64,000 bases of DNA from Enterobacter ludwigii (GCA_900068845.1 CEFQ01000008.1:124001-188000), one strand, 5' to 3'; counted from the first letter of the stretch, positions 17,132 to 26,107 are shown. Notes: a model not told the origin generated them from the sequence alone. Program-made: numbers and translations.

Positions 17132-17150
17132 GATAACGATTTACATTTGC
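17132..17150. promoter_or_regulatory. Fur-type box in fes / TonB-receptor divergent promoter
   Basis: GATAACGATTTACATTTGC matches 13 of 19 Fur consensus positions and is flanked by further AATG/CATT half-sites (from ~17121). The surrounding arrangement resembles the fepA-fes control region of E. coli as I remember it. One site placed here could repress both directions. Confidence 0.65.
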
Positions 17151-17344
17151 AATATGATTTTTCGCACCTAATAAACCTTCGGATTTTCAGTGGATTATTT
17201 TGTGAAGGATGTCACGCAGGGAGATTAGGACCGTTAATAACGCAAGAAAGTAATATTTCAATCCGTTACAGCCATTGACGTTTGGCAAGGGCGAATGCAC
17301 GGATTATTTCATCTACAAGGCAGTTTGAAATAGAGATGGCAACT

Positions 17345-19531
17345 ATGTCCGTTAAAGCAAGAAATTCAGCAATACCTGCTGTGGCACGTCACTTCAGATT
17401 CAATCCTCTGACTCTTTCTCTGGCCTCAACATTGCTGATGGCGCCGGCCGCTTTCAGCGTGGCCGCTGAAGAGACCCTTACTGTCAACGCCGACACGCGT
17501 GAAAGCGTGACCTCGCCGCTGCAGGGTTATGTGGCGAAAGAGAGCGCGGCCGGCACCAAAATCGCTACGCCGCTGCGCAAAACCCCGCAATCCATTTCGG
17601 TGATTACGCGCGAACAGATGGACGATCAAGCTGCGGCATCGGTGGCGGATGCATTGAGCTACACCAGCGGCGTGCTCACCAACTATCGCGGTAACTCCAA
17701 TCGTAACGATGAAATCATTGCGCGCGGTTTCCGCTATGCGCCGAAATTCCTGGATGGTTTGAGCTATGGCTTATCTGGTCAGGCGGGTGCGGCGGGGCAG
17801 ATCGATCCCTGGTTGCTGGAACGCGTAGAGATGATCCACGGCCCAGCTTCAGTGCTGTACGGCCAGGTCAATCCGGGTGGCATTGTTGCCATGACCAGTA
17901 AGCGTCCTACCGCGCAGAGCATTCACAAAGTGCAGCTCAGCACGGGCAACCAGCATTTGGGTGAAGCGGCGTTTGATTTCGGCGGCAAGCTGAACGATGA
18001 CAACACGCTGTTTTACCGTCTGAATGGGATTGCCAGCACCAAACATGAGTTCGTGAAGGACAACAAACAGCAGCGCATGGCGATTGCGCCAGCGATTACC
18101 TGGCTGCCGAACGCCGACACCAGCTTTACGCTGCTGACCCTGTACCAAAACGAGCCGAAAGCGGGATACCGTAACTTCCTGCCGGCCAGCGGTACGCTGA
18201 AAGAGAGCAGCCAAGGCTTCATTCCTTACGATTTCAACGTCAGCGATCCGAGCTTTAACCAAGCCAAGCGCGAACAGACGTCGATTGGCTATATCTTCGA
18301 GCACAATTTAAGCGACAACGTCAGCTTCACGCAGAATCTGCGCTACAGCAATATGGACGAATCGTACAAATATCTGGTGTATACCTTTGATGCGGATAAC
18401 GATCACTCGATCAACCGCCGTCCGCAACACGACAAAATCAAGTCGAAAGAGTTGGGCCTCGATAACCAGCTAAAAGCCACGTTTGACACCGGCAACATCG
18501 CGCATACCGTGCTCGGCGGCCTGGATTACAAGTGGAGCGATGTGGATAACCAGCTGTGGCGCGACAGCGGCGATCAATACATCCTCGACTGGGCCAATCC
18601 GACGCGTATCAGCATCAACGAGAGCGATCTGACGCTGACCACCAGCACGCGTAAAAAGCTCGATCAGGTGGGCGTTTATCTGCAGGATCAGCTGGAGTGG
18701 AATCAATGGAACCTGCTGCTGTCGGGTCGTCAGGACTGGAGCGAAATTCGCACCCAGGATCGCACCGACGACAGCGAAACCCAGCAGAATGACAATAAAT
18801 TCACCGGCCGCGCCGGTCTGCTTTATGCGTTCGATAACGGCATTTCGCCGTACGTCAGTTACAGCACCTCCTTTGAACCTAACCTGAGCAGCGGCGCGCC
18901 GGGCACCGATCCGTTCAAACCGACCACCGGTGAACAGACCGAAGTGGGTGTTAAGTATCAGCCGCTGGGTTGGGATGCGGTATTCACCGTATCGGCGTTT
19001 GATATAACGCAGAAAAACATTACCGCCTACAACAGCCAGACTGGTTACAACGAGCAGATCGGTAAAGTGCGTTCGAAAGGGGTTGAAACCGAAGCGCATG
19101 CGCAGATTACCCCAGAAATCAAACTGTTGGCTGCGTATACCTACACGGATGCCGTCACCAAAGAGAGCAGCATCACCGATCGCATCGGCCATTCACCGTC
19201 CAGCATTCCGCGTCATGCGGCGTCAGCGTGGGGCAGTTATACCTTCCTCGATGGCATGCTGAGCGGCTTTACGCTGGGCAGCGGCGTGCGTTACACCGGC
19301 ACCACACCGGCGGACGAAACCGGCACCGACAAAGTGCCGCATTACACGCTGTATGACGCGATGGCGAAATATGAACTGGGCAACGCGGTGAGTTCACTGC
19401 GCGGCACCACGCTGCAATTTAACGTCAACAATATCGCGGATAAGCACTACGTTGCTTCGTGCAGTAACGAGAGCGCCTGTTTCTACGGCAGCGGTCGTAC
19501 CATCGTCGCGTCAGTGAATTACAGCTGGTAA
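17345..19531 (+). CDS. TonB-dependent siderophore receptor, FhuA-type family
   Basis: 728 residues from ATG 17345 (17336 also possible). A long signal peptide ends near SVAAEE, followed by a TonB box (ETLTVNA). The plug has [24 protein letters not shown] and [27 protein letters not shown]; the barrel ends in aromatic NYSW. The C-terminal Cys pair (YVASC...ACFYG) is typical of the FhuA/FhuE/FoxA/Fct branch and not FepA. It stands where fepA stands in the enterobactin locus, divergent from fes, so it probably takes up the product of the adjacent NRPS. Fct of Dickeya, a ferrichrysobactin receptor, is the functional precedent. Expected to be Fur-regulated. Confidence 0.9.
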   Translation: MSVKARNSAIPAVARHFRFNPLTLSLASTLLMAPAAFSVAAEETLTVNADTRESVTSPLQGYVAKESAAGTKIATPLRKTPQSISVITREQMDDQAAASVADALSYTSGVLTNYRGNSNRNDEIIARGFRYAPKFLDGLSYGLSGQAGAAGQIDPWLLERVEMIHGPASVLYGQVNPGGIVAMTSKRPTAQSIHKVQLSTGNQHLGEAAFDFGGKLNDDNTLFYRLNGIASTKHEFVKDNKQQRMAIAPAITWLPNADTSFTLLTLYQNEPKAGYRNFLPASGTLKESSQGFIPYDFNVSDPSFNQAKREQTSIGYIFEHNLSDNVSFTQNLRYSNMDESYKYLVYTFDADNDHSINRRPQHDKIKSKELGLDNQLKATFDTGNIAHTVLGGLDYKWSDVDNQLWRDSGDQYILDWANPTRISINESDLTLTTSTRKKLDQVGVYLQDQLEWNQWNLLLSGRQDWSEIRTQDRTDDSETQQNDNKFTGRAGLLYAFDNGISPYVSYSTSFEPNLSSGAPGTDPFKPTTGEQTEVGVKYQPLGWDAVFTVSAFDITQKNITAYNSQTGYNEQIGKVRSKGVETEAHAQITPEIKLLAAYTYTDAVTKESSITDRIGHSPSSIPRHAASAWGSYTFLDGMLSGFTLGSGVRYTGTTPADETGTDKVPHYTLYDAMAKYELGNAVSSLRGTTLQFNVNNIADKHYVASCSNESACFYGSGRTIVASVNYSW

Positions 19532-19538
19532 TCTCCCT

Positions 19539-19563
19539 CGGCGGCCTTTATGGCCGCCGTTTC
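19539..19563 (+). terminator. Probable terminator after the siderophore receptor
   Basis: CGGCGGCC and GGCCGCCG form an 8-bp GC stem around TTTAT, followed by TTTCAATT, starting 8 bp after the receptor stop. Confidence 0.75.
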
Positions 19564-19667
19564 AATTCGCATTCCGTGCGACACGCTTAGCGCCCAGACA
19601 AATCTTCGCCGGTTTTCGGAAAATACTGTATTTGTGTGACTGTCATCACTCTGCAAGGCGCGTTAAA

Positions 19668-20189
19668 ATGAACGCTTCTCATTTAGCAGGGGTTTTCGTC
19701 ACGATGTTATCGCGTTTTACTTTGGCCACTTTGATGGCAACAATTATGCTTACCGGCTGCGCACGCCTTGCCGCCGTTACGGGTACCTCTCCTGACAGCA
19801 CTGCAACTGCAGATTCTTCAGCCGCTCAGCCTGCCACTGGCGCGCCTATCGATAACAACGATTCACCTTCTCCGTTTGAGACGGGCCCAACGGTGATCAA
19901 CGTTTCACATCTGGTCACGCGTACCGATGACGGTTCTTCCGTCTACGTGACGGTGGATGGTCAGGATGCGGGCCTGCTGAAGAAGGGTGAGAAACGAGAA
20001 ATTCGTGTCGCGCCAGGTAAACACCAGATCGGTGGTTACGTACAGACGCTATTTGGTTTTGGCAAAGTGACTATCGCAGCTGTGGATGTCACCACCGATC
20101 CGAACAGCCCGAAAAACGTGGTTTACTCTGTGACTCGCCAGAAGCCAGCGTTTAGCGAAATCGACGCCACGCCACCGAACAATTCCTGA
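19668..20189 (+). CDS. Small lipoprotein with PEGA-like region, function unknown
   Basis: 173 residues from ATG 19668 (AAGG 9 bp upstream); ATG 19704 would give a shorter signal peptide. A lipobox, MLTGC, predicts lipidation after the signal sequence. Then comes a Ser/Thr/Ala/Pro-rich low-complexity linker (~35 residues, disordered) and a folded part with VYVTVDGQDAGLLKKGE and IRVAPGKHQI, resembling PEGA-type surface modules. Monocistronic, between a terminator and the PTS locus. I do not recognise the family beyond this, and no function is claimed. Confidence 0.75.
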   Translation: MNASHLAGVFVTMLSRFTLATLMATIMLTGCARLAAVTGTSPDSTATADSSAAQPATGAPIDNNDSPSPFETGPTVINVSHLVTRTDDGSSVYVTVDGQDAGLLKKGEKREIRVAPGKHQIGGYVQTLFGFGKVTIAAVDVTTDPNSPKNVVYSVTRQKPAFSEIDATPPNNS

Positions 20190-20295
20190 TTTTGGTTGGG
20201 GCGCGAATGCGGCATTGGGTTTAATACGGTTGCCATAAATGGCGTATTGCTCGTCATTTATGAGATGAAACCCCTCATTACCAAGTGCACACAGT

Positions 20296-20336
20296 GTAGC
20301 GGCGCAATGCATTGCGCGATAAATCGCGCCGCTACG
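20296..20336. repeat. Family A palindromic repeat (compact copy)
   Basis: GTAGCGGCGCAATGCATTGC joined directly to GCGATAAATCGCGCCGCTAC. This is the short-loop form of the family seen also at 59892. It sits in the ~290-bp gap between the lipoprotein gene and EIIA, where I see no gene. Confidence 0.8.
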
Positions 20337-20482
20337 AAATGTGCGGTGATGAGTACGGCGCTTAACTGATCGGCATTACGCCATAAAAAGGCGACCTTCC
20401 AGCTTCAACTCCGGCTAAACCTCCATTTCAAGCCCGTGTTAGCGAAGCAGCCTGTCAGCAGCGCATCCGATTGTCTAAGCCA

Positions 20483-20794
20483 TCATTTAGCGTGCAACGC
20501 CTTGCGTAACAGCACCAACTCGCCAGCCAGATCGCGGCACAGCATCGCGGTCATCAAATGATCCTGCGCATGCACCAAAATCAGCGTAACCGGCACTTTG
20601 CCGCTGCCTTCATCTTCGCCAATCAACGCGGTCTGGATTTTATGTGCCGCTTTTGCAGCCTCATCTGACGCCGCTAACGCGTCATCCGCCCCTTGCCAGT
20701 CACCTTTGCGGGCTTGCTGGATCGCCATCATTGCTTGCGATCGCGCCTCACCGGCATTGATCAGCAACTCCATCATCGTTTGTTCAAAATCCAT
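20483..20794 (-). CDS. PTS lactose/cellobiose-family EIIA component
   Basis: 103-residue all-helical EIIA of the Lac/Chb type. The phosphoryl-accepting histidine lies in LVHAQDHLMTAM near residue 80, with upstream helix INAGEARSQAMMAIQQARKGDWQGAD. GAGGCGG precedes the ATG at 20794. It passes phosphate from HPr to EIIB. Unusually it is divergent from the EIIC-hydrolase-EIIB genes, sharing their control region, which carries three operator-like sites, so both arms can be co-regulated. Confidence 0.92.
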   Translation of the reverse strand: MDFEQTMMELLINAGEARSQAMMAIQQARKGDWQGADDALAASDEAAKAAHKIQTALIGEDEGSGKVPVTLILVHAQDHLMTAMLCRDLAGELVLLRKALHAK

Positions 20795-20808
20795 ATCCGC
20801 CTCACTTA

Positions 20809-20820
20809 TTGGTATGCCAA
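20809..20820. promoter_or_regulatory. UxuR/ExuR-type operator 1
   Basis: TTGGTATGCCAA differs at one base from the palindromic core TTGGTATACCAA known for UxuR/ExuR. It lies 15 bp upstream of the EIIA start codon. The regulator encoded at 24119 is a close relative of UxuR. Confidence 0.7.
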
Positions 20821-20839
20821 ATTGACGTTATCGATGCTA

Positions 20840-20851
20840 CCGGAATACCAA
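20840..20851. promoter_or_regulatory. UxuR/ExuR-type operator 2 (weaker)
   Basis: CCGGAATACCAA matches 9 of 12 bases of TTGGTATACCAA. Its centre is 31 bp from operator 1, about three helical turns. Confidence 0.5.
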
Positions 20852-20902
20852 AAAGAAGTTCCGCGAGCATGATCACAGAAATTAATGGCGATAATCGTCA
20901 TT

Positions 20903-20914
20903 TTGGTATGCCAC
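20903..20914. promoter_or_regulatory. UxuR/ExuR-type operator 3
   Basis: TTGGTATGCCAC matches 10 of 12 bases of TTGGTATACCAA. Its centre is 63 bp from operator 2, about six turns, and 49 bp upstream of the EIIC start. Confidence 0.65.
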
Positions 20915-20962
20915 GAACCATCAAGCAGATGCATAACACCTAAAACCGCTGAGGGTTGACCA

Positions 20963-22297
20963 ATGTCTCTACAGGAACGTCTTATCGATTCACTGGGTAG
21001 CTTTGCCACGCGATTCAACAGCTACCGCTATATCATGGCGATCAAAGCCTCGTTTATTACCTTGATGCCGGTAATCATTGTTGGCGCGTTTTCGGTGCTG
21101 ATTTCTAACATGGTGCTGGATCCGAAAAATGGCCTCGCCAGTTTTGCGTCACTGTCGTTTCTCGCCGACTTAAAACCGATTACCAGTAGCATTAACTACG
21201 CCACGCTGAGCTTTCTGAATATTGGCGCAGTGTTCCTGATTGGTATCGAACTCGGGCGCATCAATGGCATAAAAACCCTGTTCCCCGGTCTACTGGCGAT
21301 CATCTGTTTTATCTCTGTGACGCCCACCACGCTGCAAATGCTGGTGGACGGGCAGATGCATGTGGTCACCGATGTTTTGGCAAAACAGTTCTCGGATACC
21401 AAAAGTCTCTTTCTCGGCATGTTTATCGCCATTCTGTCGGTGGAGATCTACTGCCGACTGGAGCAGGTTGAACGGCTGAAAATCAAAATGCCGGATACCG
21501 TGCCGCCAAACGTTGCCGCGTCATTTTCGGCACTGATTCCCTCAATCATCACCGTCACGCTGGTCGCCACTTTTGGCTTTATCTTCCATCAAATCACCGG
21601 CATGTATCTGTACGATGCGGTGTACAAAGTGGTGCAGCAGCCGCTGGAATCGGTGGTGCAAAGCCTGTGGGGCATTCTGCTGCTGATGTTTGTTGCCCAG
21701 CTGTTTTGGGTGATTGGTATTCACGGCAATCAGATGGTGAAACCGATTCGCGAGCCGCTGCTGTTGGGGGCGATTCTGGTCAACATGAACGCCTTCGAGC
21801 AGGGCAAAGAAGCACCAAACATCATCACCATGCCGTTCTGGGATGTGTACATGAGCATTGGCGGTTCCGGCCTGACGATCGGTTTGTTAACGGCGGTGAT
21901 GATTGCCACCAAACGTAAAGAGATGCGGGAAATCGCCAAACTGTCGTTCGGACCCGGAATATTCAACATTAATGAGCCGGTGATTTTTGGTATGCCGATC
22001 ATGCTCAACCCCATTCTCGCCATTCCTTTCATCATCACGCCGCTGGTAACCGGTTCGATTGGCTATTTCGCCACGGTGATGGGTTTTGCCGGTAAAGCGG
22101 TCGTGATGGTTCCCTGGACCACGCCGCCGATCATTAATGCGTGGCTGTCAACCGCGGGCTCGATGGGCGCGGTGGTGACGCAAATTATCTGCATCGTGGT
22201 TTCTGTATTGATTTATCTGCCTTTTGTCAAAGTGGCTGCGCGTCGTGCCGAAGCGGCGGAAGCGAAAAATCTGCAGGCCGAACTGGCACAACAATAA
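20963..22297 (+). CDS. PTS beta-glucoside/cellobiose-family EIIC permease
   Basis: 444-residue membrane component of the Lac/Chb PTS family, with about ten hydrophobic segments. It starts at ATG 20963 after GAGGG. The conserved stretch FGPGIFNINEPVIFGMPIMLNPILAIPF (about residues 328-355), including the INEP substrate-binding turn, identifies EIIC of this family. It transports and phosphorylates the sugar jointly with EIIA (20483) and EIIB (23744). It is followed after 9 bp by the phospho-beta-glucosidase, so the imported sugar is probably an aryl-beta-glucoside or a beta-linked disaccharide. Confidence 0.92.
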   Translation: MSLQERLIDSLGSFATRFNSYRYIMAIKASFITLMPVIIVGAFSVLISNMVLDPKNGLASFASLSFLADLKPITSSINYATLSFLNIGAVFLIGIELGRINGIKTLFPGLLAIICFISVTPTTLQMLVDGQMHVVTDVLAKQFSDTKSLFLGMFIAILSVEIYCRLEQVERLKIKMPDTVPPNVAASFSALIPSIITVTLVATFGFIFHQITGMYLYDAVYKVVQQPLESVVQSLWGILLLMFVAQLFWVIGIHGNQMVKPIREPLLLGAILVNMNAFEQGKEAPNIITMPFWDVYMSIGGSGLTIGLLTAVMIATKRKEMREIAKLSFGPGIFNINEPVIFGMPIMLNPILAIPFIITPLVTGSIGYFATVMGFAGKAVVMVPWTTPPIINAWLSTAGSMGAVVTQIICIVVSVLIYLPFVKVAARRAEAAEAKNLQAELAQQ

Positions 22298-22306
22298 GGA
22301 GGAGAG

Positions 22307-23734
22307 ATGAGTAAGCACACCATTACCTTACCGGAGGGCTTCATTCTCGGTGCGGCGGCGTCGGCCTGGCAAACCGAAGGCTGGAGTGGCAAAAAAGGCG
22401 GGCAGGATTCTTATCTGGATGCCTGGTATCAGCAGGATCGTCATGTCTGGCATAACGGTTACGGACCGGCAGTGGCGACGGATTTTATCAACCGTTTCCA
22501 CGAAGACGTGGCATTAATGAAAGCAGCAGGGCTGACGCATTATCGCACCTCAATCAACTGGTCACGTTTTCTCACCGATTATGAGAATGCGGTGGTTGAT
22601 GAAGAGTACGCGGCCTATTACGACCAGTTGATTGATGAGATGCAACGGCAAGGCATTGAACTGATGTTGTGCCTCGAACATTACGAACTGCCATTGCAGT
22701 TGCTGGAGGAGTATGGCGGCTGGCAGTCAAAGCATGTGGTGGAATTGTTTATCCGCTATGTCGAAAAGGTGTTTGACCGCTACGCCGGAAAAGTGACGCG
22801 CTGGTTTGTCTTCAACGAGCCGATTGTGGTGCAGACGCGCGTCTATCTTGATGCGCTACGCTGGCCGTATGAGCAGAACACCCATAAATGGATGCAGTGG
22901 AATCACCATAAAAATCTCGCCACGGCGAAGGTGGTCAAACTGTTCCGCCAGCAAGGTTACGCCGGCACGATTGGCACCATTCTTAATCCGGAAGTGACTT
23001 ATCCGCGCTCGTCGGCTGCGCACGATGTTAAAGCCGCGCAAAGCTACGATCTGTTCTACAACCGGGTATTTCTCGATCCGGCGATCAAAGGTGTTTATCC
23101 GGCTGAATTACTACAGCTGCTGGCTAAACACGACGTGCAGTGGGATGTCACTGAGGATGAGCTGGCAATCATTGCGGCAAATACCGTCGATGAAGTGGGG
23201 CTGAATCTTTACTATCCGCATCGCGTAAAAGCGCCGTCACGCGCCTGGCATCCGGAGACGCCATTTCATCCCGCCTATTACTACGAACATTTTGAGTTGC
23301 CGGGCCGCCGCATGAACAGCTCACGCGGCTGGGAGATTCAGCCGCGCATCGTCTTTGATATGGCGCAGCGCATGAAAGACGAGTACGGCAATTTACCGTG
23401 GTTCGTGGCAGAGAGCGGTATGGGCATCGAGAACGAAGCGCAATTCAAAGATGCGCAGGGAGAAATTCAGGACGACTACCGCATCGACTTTATTGCTGAA
23501 CATCTTTACCAGGCTGTGCGCGCGCGTGAAGCGGGCAGTAACTGTCAGGGCTATATGCTGTGGGCATTCACTGACAACGTATCGCCGATGAACGCTTTCA
23601 AAAACCGCTACGGACTGATCGAGATTGACCTCGACAACCAGCGTCAGCGGCGGATGAAAAAATCGGCGCACTGGTTCCGTCAGTTGCGTGACACTCAGCA
23701 ATTGACCCTCAACATTGACGATGAAGCCAAATAA
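22307..23734 (+). CDS. 6-phospho-beta-glucosidase, glycoside hydrolase family 1
   Basis: 475 residues, normal GH1 length. N-terminal FILGAAASAWQTEG matches the GH1 entry signature. The acid/base Glu is in WFVFNEP (about residue 170) and the nucleophile Glu in WFVAESGMG (about residue 370), a divergent form of the usual TENG. LWAFTDNVSPMNAF and a RYGLIEID end complete the pattern. KKSAHWFRQL near the C-terminus corresponds to the region preceding the end in phospho-glycosidases. It should hydrolyse the 6-phospho-beta-glucoside delivered by the PTS. AGGAGAG precedes the ATG. Confidence 0.9.
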   Translation: MSKHTITLPEGFILGAAASAWQTEGWSGKKGGQDSYLDAWYQQDRHVWHNGYGPAVATDFINRFHEDVALMKAAGLTHYRTSINWSRFLTDYENAVVDEEYAAYYDQLIDEMQRQGIELMLCLEHYELPLQLLEEYGGWQSKHVVELFIRYVEKVFDRYAGKVTRWFVFNEPIVVQTRVYLDALRWPYEQNTHKWMQWNHHKNLATAKVVKLFRQQGYAGTIGTILNPEVTYPRSSAAHDVKAAQSYDLFYNRVFLDPAIKGVYPAELLQLLAKHDVQWDVTEDELAIIAANTVDEVGLNLYYPHRVKAPSRAWHPETPFHPAYYYEHFELPGRRMNSSRGWEIQPRIVFDMAQRMKDEYGNLPWFVAESGMGIENEAQFKDAQGEIQDDYRIDFIAEHLYQAVRAREAGSNCQGYMLWAFTDNVSPMNAFKNRYGLIEIDLDNQRQRRMKKSAHWFRQLRDTQQLTLNIDDEAK

Positions 23735-23743
23735 GGACGACCT

Positions 23744-24061
23744 ATGAAACGCATTATTCTGGCCTGCGCGGCAGGCATGTCGACGTCGCTGTTAGTGACC
23801 CGCATCGAAAAAGAAGCGGTAGCACGCGGGCTTGAGTATCAAATCTACGCCATCCCCGAACAAAACTTACGTGAAGAGTTACAAAATTACGGTCAGGACG
23901 TGGTGGTGGTCCTGCTGGGGCCGCAGGTACGCTTTAAGCTTGAGGAGAATAAAAAGCTGACCGACAGCTATCAGCTGCCGATTGCGGTCATTGATAGCGT
24001 GGCTTACGGCACGTTGAATGGTGCAAAGGTACTCGATCAGGCGCTGGCTTTGGTACACTAG
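23744..24061 (+). CDS. PTS lactose/cellobiose-family EIIB component
   Basis: 105-residue EIIB. The phosphocysteine sits in the N-terminal P-loop-like motif ILACAAGMSTSLLV (Cys8), the standard position for Lac/Chb EIIB. The later segment VVVLLGPQVRFKLEE is also typical. Cotranscribed 10 bp after the GH1 gene and completing the PTS with EIIA and EIIC. Confidence 0.93.
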   Translation: MKRIILACAAGMSTSLLVTRIEKEAVARGLEYQIYAIPEQNLREELQNYGQDVVVVLLGPQVRFKLEENKKLTDSYQLPIAVIDSVAYGTLNGAKVLDQALALVH

Positions 24062-24118
24062 CGCCCAGATAGCAGTAAGATTCCGACTCGCAGAGGACGC
24101 GGTCGGACCTGTTGCACC

Positions 24119-24913
24119 ATGATACAAAAGGGTGAGAGCGTGGAAAAAGCCGAAGCGCCACAAGAGAAAAAGCAGTATCAGGAAATTGGTCAGCATCTGC
24201 GTCAGCAAATCCTTGATGGCAATTATCCGGTAGGCTCACGACTGCCGCCAGAGCGCCAGTTGGCCGAAACCTGGGGCGTGAGCCGCACCATCGTACGTGA
24301 AGCATTGCTGATGCTGGAGCTGGAAGGCACGGTGGATATCCGCCAGAGCTCCGGCGTTTACGTGATGCGGATTCCTTCAGCAAGCGAAGACGCGGAAGAG
24401 GCATTTTTCCGCAGCGATGTCGGCCCGTTTGAGATGTTACAGGCGCGTCAGTTGCTGGAGAGCAACATCGCGGCCTTCGCCGCTAAAATGGCCACCAAAG
24501 CCGATATTGAAAACCTGCGCCGTACGCTGGAGCAGGAGCAGCGCGCCATCGCCCTCAATGACAGCAGTCAGGACAACGATAAGTTATTTCATTTGCTGCT
24601 GGCGGGTGCAACGCAAAATCAGATGCTGCTCGACACGGTCACCAGCGTCTGGCGTCATCACGAAGCCAGCCCGCTGTGGCAGCAGCTACGACCGCAATAT
24701 GAAACCCGCGCATATCGCCTGAAGTGGTTGGGCGATCATCAAACCATTCTTGCGGCGCTGCGACGTCGTGATGTGATGGGTTCCTGGCAGGCGATGTGGC
24801 AGCACCTGGAAAACGTCAAGAACACGCTGCTGGAGTTATCCGATGCCGATGCGCCCGACTTCGACGGCTATCTGTTCGAATCGGTGCCGATTTTTCAGGG
24901 TAAGTTGATGTGA
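24119..24913 (+). CDS. GntR/FadR-family regulator, UxuR/ExuR-like
   Basis: 264 residues: N-terminal winged helix (YQEIGQHLRQQILDG..., RLPPERQLAETWGVSRTIVREALLMLELEG) and a C-terminal FCD effector domain. The FCD part follows E. coli UxuR very closely from memory: GPFEMLQARQLLESNIAAFAA, WLGDHQTILAAL, MWQHLENVKN and FDGYLFES. A GTG at 24140 is an alternative start. It lies at the end of the PTS operon, with UxuR-type operator matches upstream. UxuR responds to hexuronate-pathway intermediates; here it probably controls beta-glucoside use, perhaps with a different effector. Confidence 0.88.
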   Translation: MIQKGESVEKAEAPQEKKQYQEIGQHLRQQILDGNYPVGSRLPPERQLAETWGVSRTIVREALLMLELEGTVDIRQSSGVYVMRIPSASEDAEEAFFRSDVGPFEMLQARQLLESNIAAFAAKMATKADIENLRRTLEQEQRAIALNDSSQDNDKLFHLLLAGATQNQMLLDTVTSVWRHHEASPLWQQLRPQYETRAYRLKWLGDHQTILAALRRRDVMGSWQAMWQHLENVKNTLLELSDADAPDFDGYLFESVPIFQGKLM

Positions 24914-25419
24914 TGAAGGTGAGATAATCCAGCAAAACCGACATAGTCATTCGTAGGGTCGCCATTCATGGCGACCCGTTATCTCTTTCAGCGCACCGCA
25001 ACAGTGCAATTTAACAATACCCGCAGATTATTAACCGCTGAAAACTTCAGGAATTATTTATTTGCTTATGACGATTTATTAATCCCTGCACTAATATGTG
25101 ACGCTCATCTCTCTAATTAATAAATAATGCACTGAATTTGTGCTGCGTTTCATGAAATTGACATAAGAAAACAATATATCTGCGGGTAATTCGCTTGATG
25201 TCGAAATGTGGCAGCGGCAGGCAATCAATGTATTACTAAAACTATCGTTATTAATCATGCGTTTATTTGTAATTCCGCCAAGCAAATCCTCCATCCCCTC
25301 GTTAATTTAAAACCTCACATCTGTCATATTCGTGTAAAAAATACGTTGCGCATCCAGTTTTTAAAGTGATAAAAGTTTCTCACTTGATAATGATTTTTCA
25401 TTTTAAAAGGTGACCAACA
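24914..25419. other. 506-bp A+T-rich intergenic region
   Basis: Contains one family B repeat (24952-24977), then about 400 bp clearly richer in A+T than the neighbouring genes. It probably holds the promoter of the catabolic cluster that begins at 25420. A 67-codon frame on the minus strand (25091-25294) has no recognisable features or good start context, and I do not call it a gene. Confidence 0.6.
24952..24977. repeat. Family B palindromic repeat (single unit)
   Basis: CGTAGGG followed by the TCGCCATTCATGGCGA palindrome, 40 bp after the GntR gene stop. Confidence 0.7.
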
Positions 25420-26052
25420 ATGGCTCTTGAAACGGCTGAAGTGCGTATTACGACATCATGGCAACGTCCGGAAAATAAATGGCTGGCGGCTTTTGCCGAA
25501 TTTCCTGTCGCCAACATTGGTGATGCAATGGAAAGGCTAAATATGTGCGATGGCGGCCTTGTTCCGGTCTCCTCGAACACGGCGTTTGTTGGCTTTGCCT
25601 TTCCGGTTCAGGTCACGGCTGGTGATAACGCTGCGGTCATTCGCGCCCTGGATTATATCCAGCCTGGCGATGTAATGATGATTAACGGCCAGGGCCATAT
25701 TGATCGTGCGCTGGTCGGTGAGCAACTGACGCAGCGTTTTCAGCATGCCGGCGCAGTGGCGCAGGTTATCGACGGCGCAATACGCGATCGCAGCGTGATC
25801 GAGTCTACCGGTTTACCCACGTTCAGCCGCGGTATCACGCCTGCAGGCCCGTTCAAAAACGGTCCTGGCGTAATCGGTGAACCGGTGGCGATTGGCGGCG
25901 TGGTGTGCTGCGCCGGTGACATTGTGGTCGGCGATGAAGACGGCATCATCATTATTCCATTCTGGCGTGCCGAATCGGTGCTAGCCGCGGTGCAGGAAGT
26001 GGCGCGTCTTGAAGCAGAAATGACGGCAGAGGTGGCGCGTCATTACCAATAA
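25420..26052 (+). CDS. RraA-like / HMG-CHA aldolase family protein
   Basis: 210 residues of the RraA/4-hydroxy-4-methyl-2-oxoglutarate aldolase fold. Key motifs are NIGDAMERL near residue 33, GEQLTQRFQHAGAVAQVIDGAIRD (with the DGxxRD metal/substrate motif near residue 122), TFSRGITPAGP and GDIVVGDEDGIIIIP. Family members cleave hydroxylated 2-oxo acids to pyruvate, or act as oxaloacetate decarboxylase; RraA proper regulates RNase E. Being first in a catabolic cluster argues for the enzyme role. AAAGGTGA precedes the ATG at 25420. Exact substrate unknown. Confidence 0.82.
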   Translation: MALETAEVRITTSWQRPENKWLAAFAEFPVANIGDAMERLNMCDGGLVPVSSNTAFVGFAFPVQVTAGDNAAVIRALDYIQPGDVMMINGQGHIDRALVGEQLTQRFQHAGAVAQVIDGAIRDRSVIESTGLPTFSRGITPAGPFKNGPGVIGEPVAIGGVVCCAGDIVVGDEDGIIIIPFWRAESVLAAVQEVARLEAEMTAEVARHYQ

Positions 26053-26107
26053 GCCGCAGGCTTAGCGAATTCCGGGGATGTTTTAAACACACTTTCAGGG
26101 CAAACCA

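Noticed and set aside
18470..19192. 240-codon minus-strand frame inside the TonB receptor
   Set aside because: Receptor domains are continuous on the plus strand; the antisense frame has no recognisable features.
25091..25294. 67-codon minus-strand frame in the A+T-rich gap
   Set aside because: No RBS, no domain, unusual residue make-up; more likely noncoding promoter DNA.
25420..26052. RNase E inhibitor RraA
   Set aside because: Fold is shared, but placement at the head of a catabolic cluster and the DGxxRD motif make an aldolase/decarboxylase role more likely; the family cannot be split by eye with certainty.
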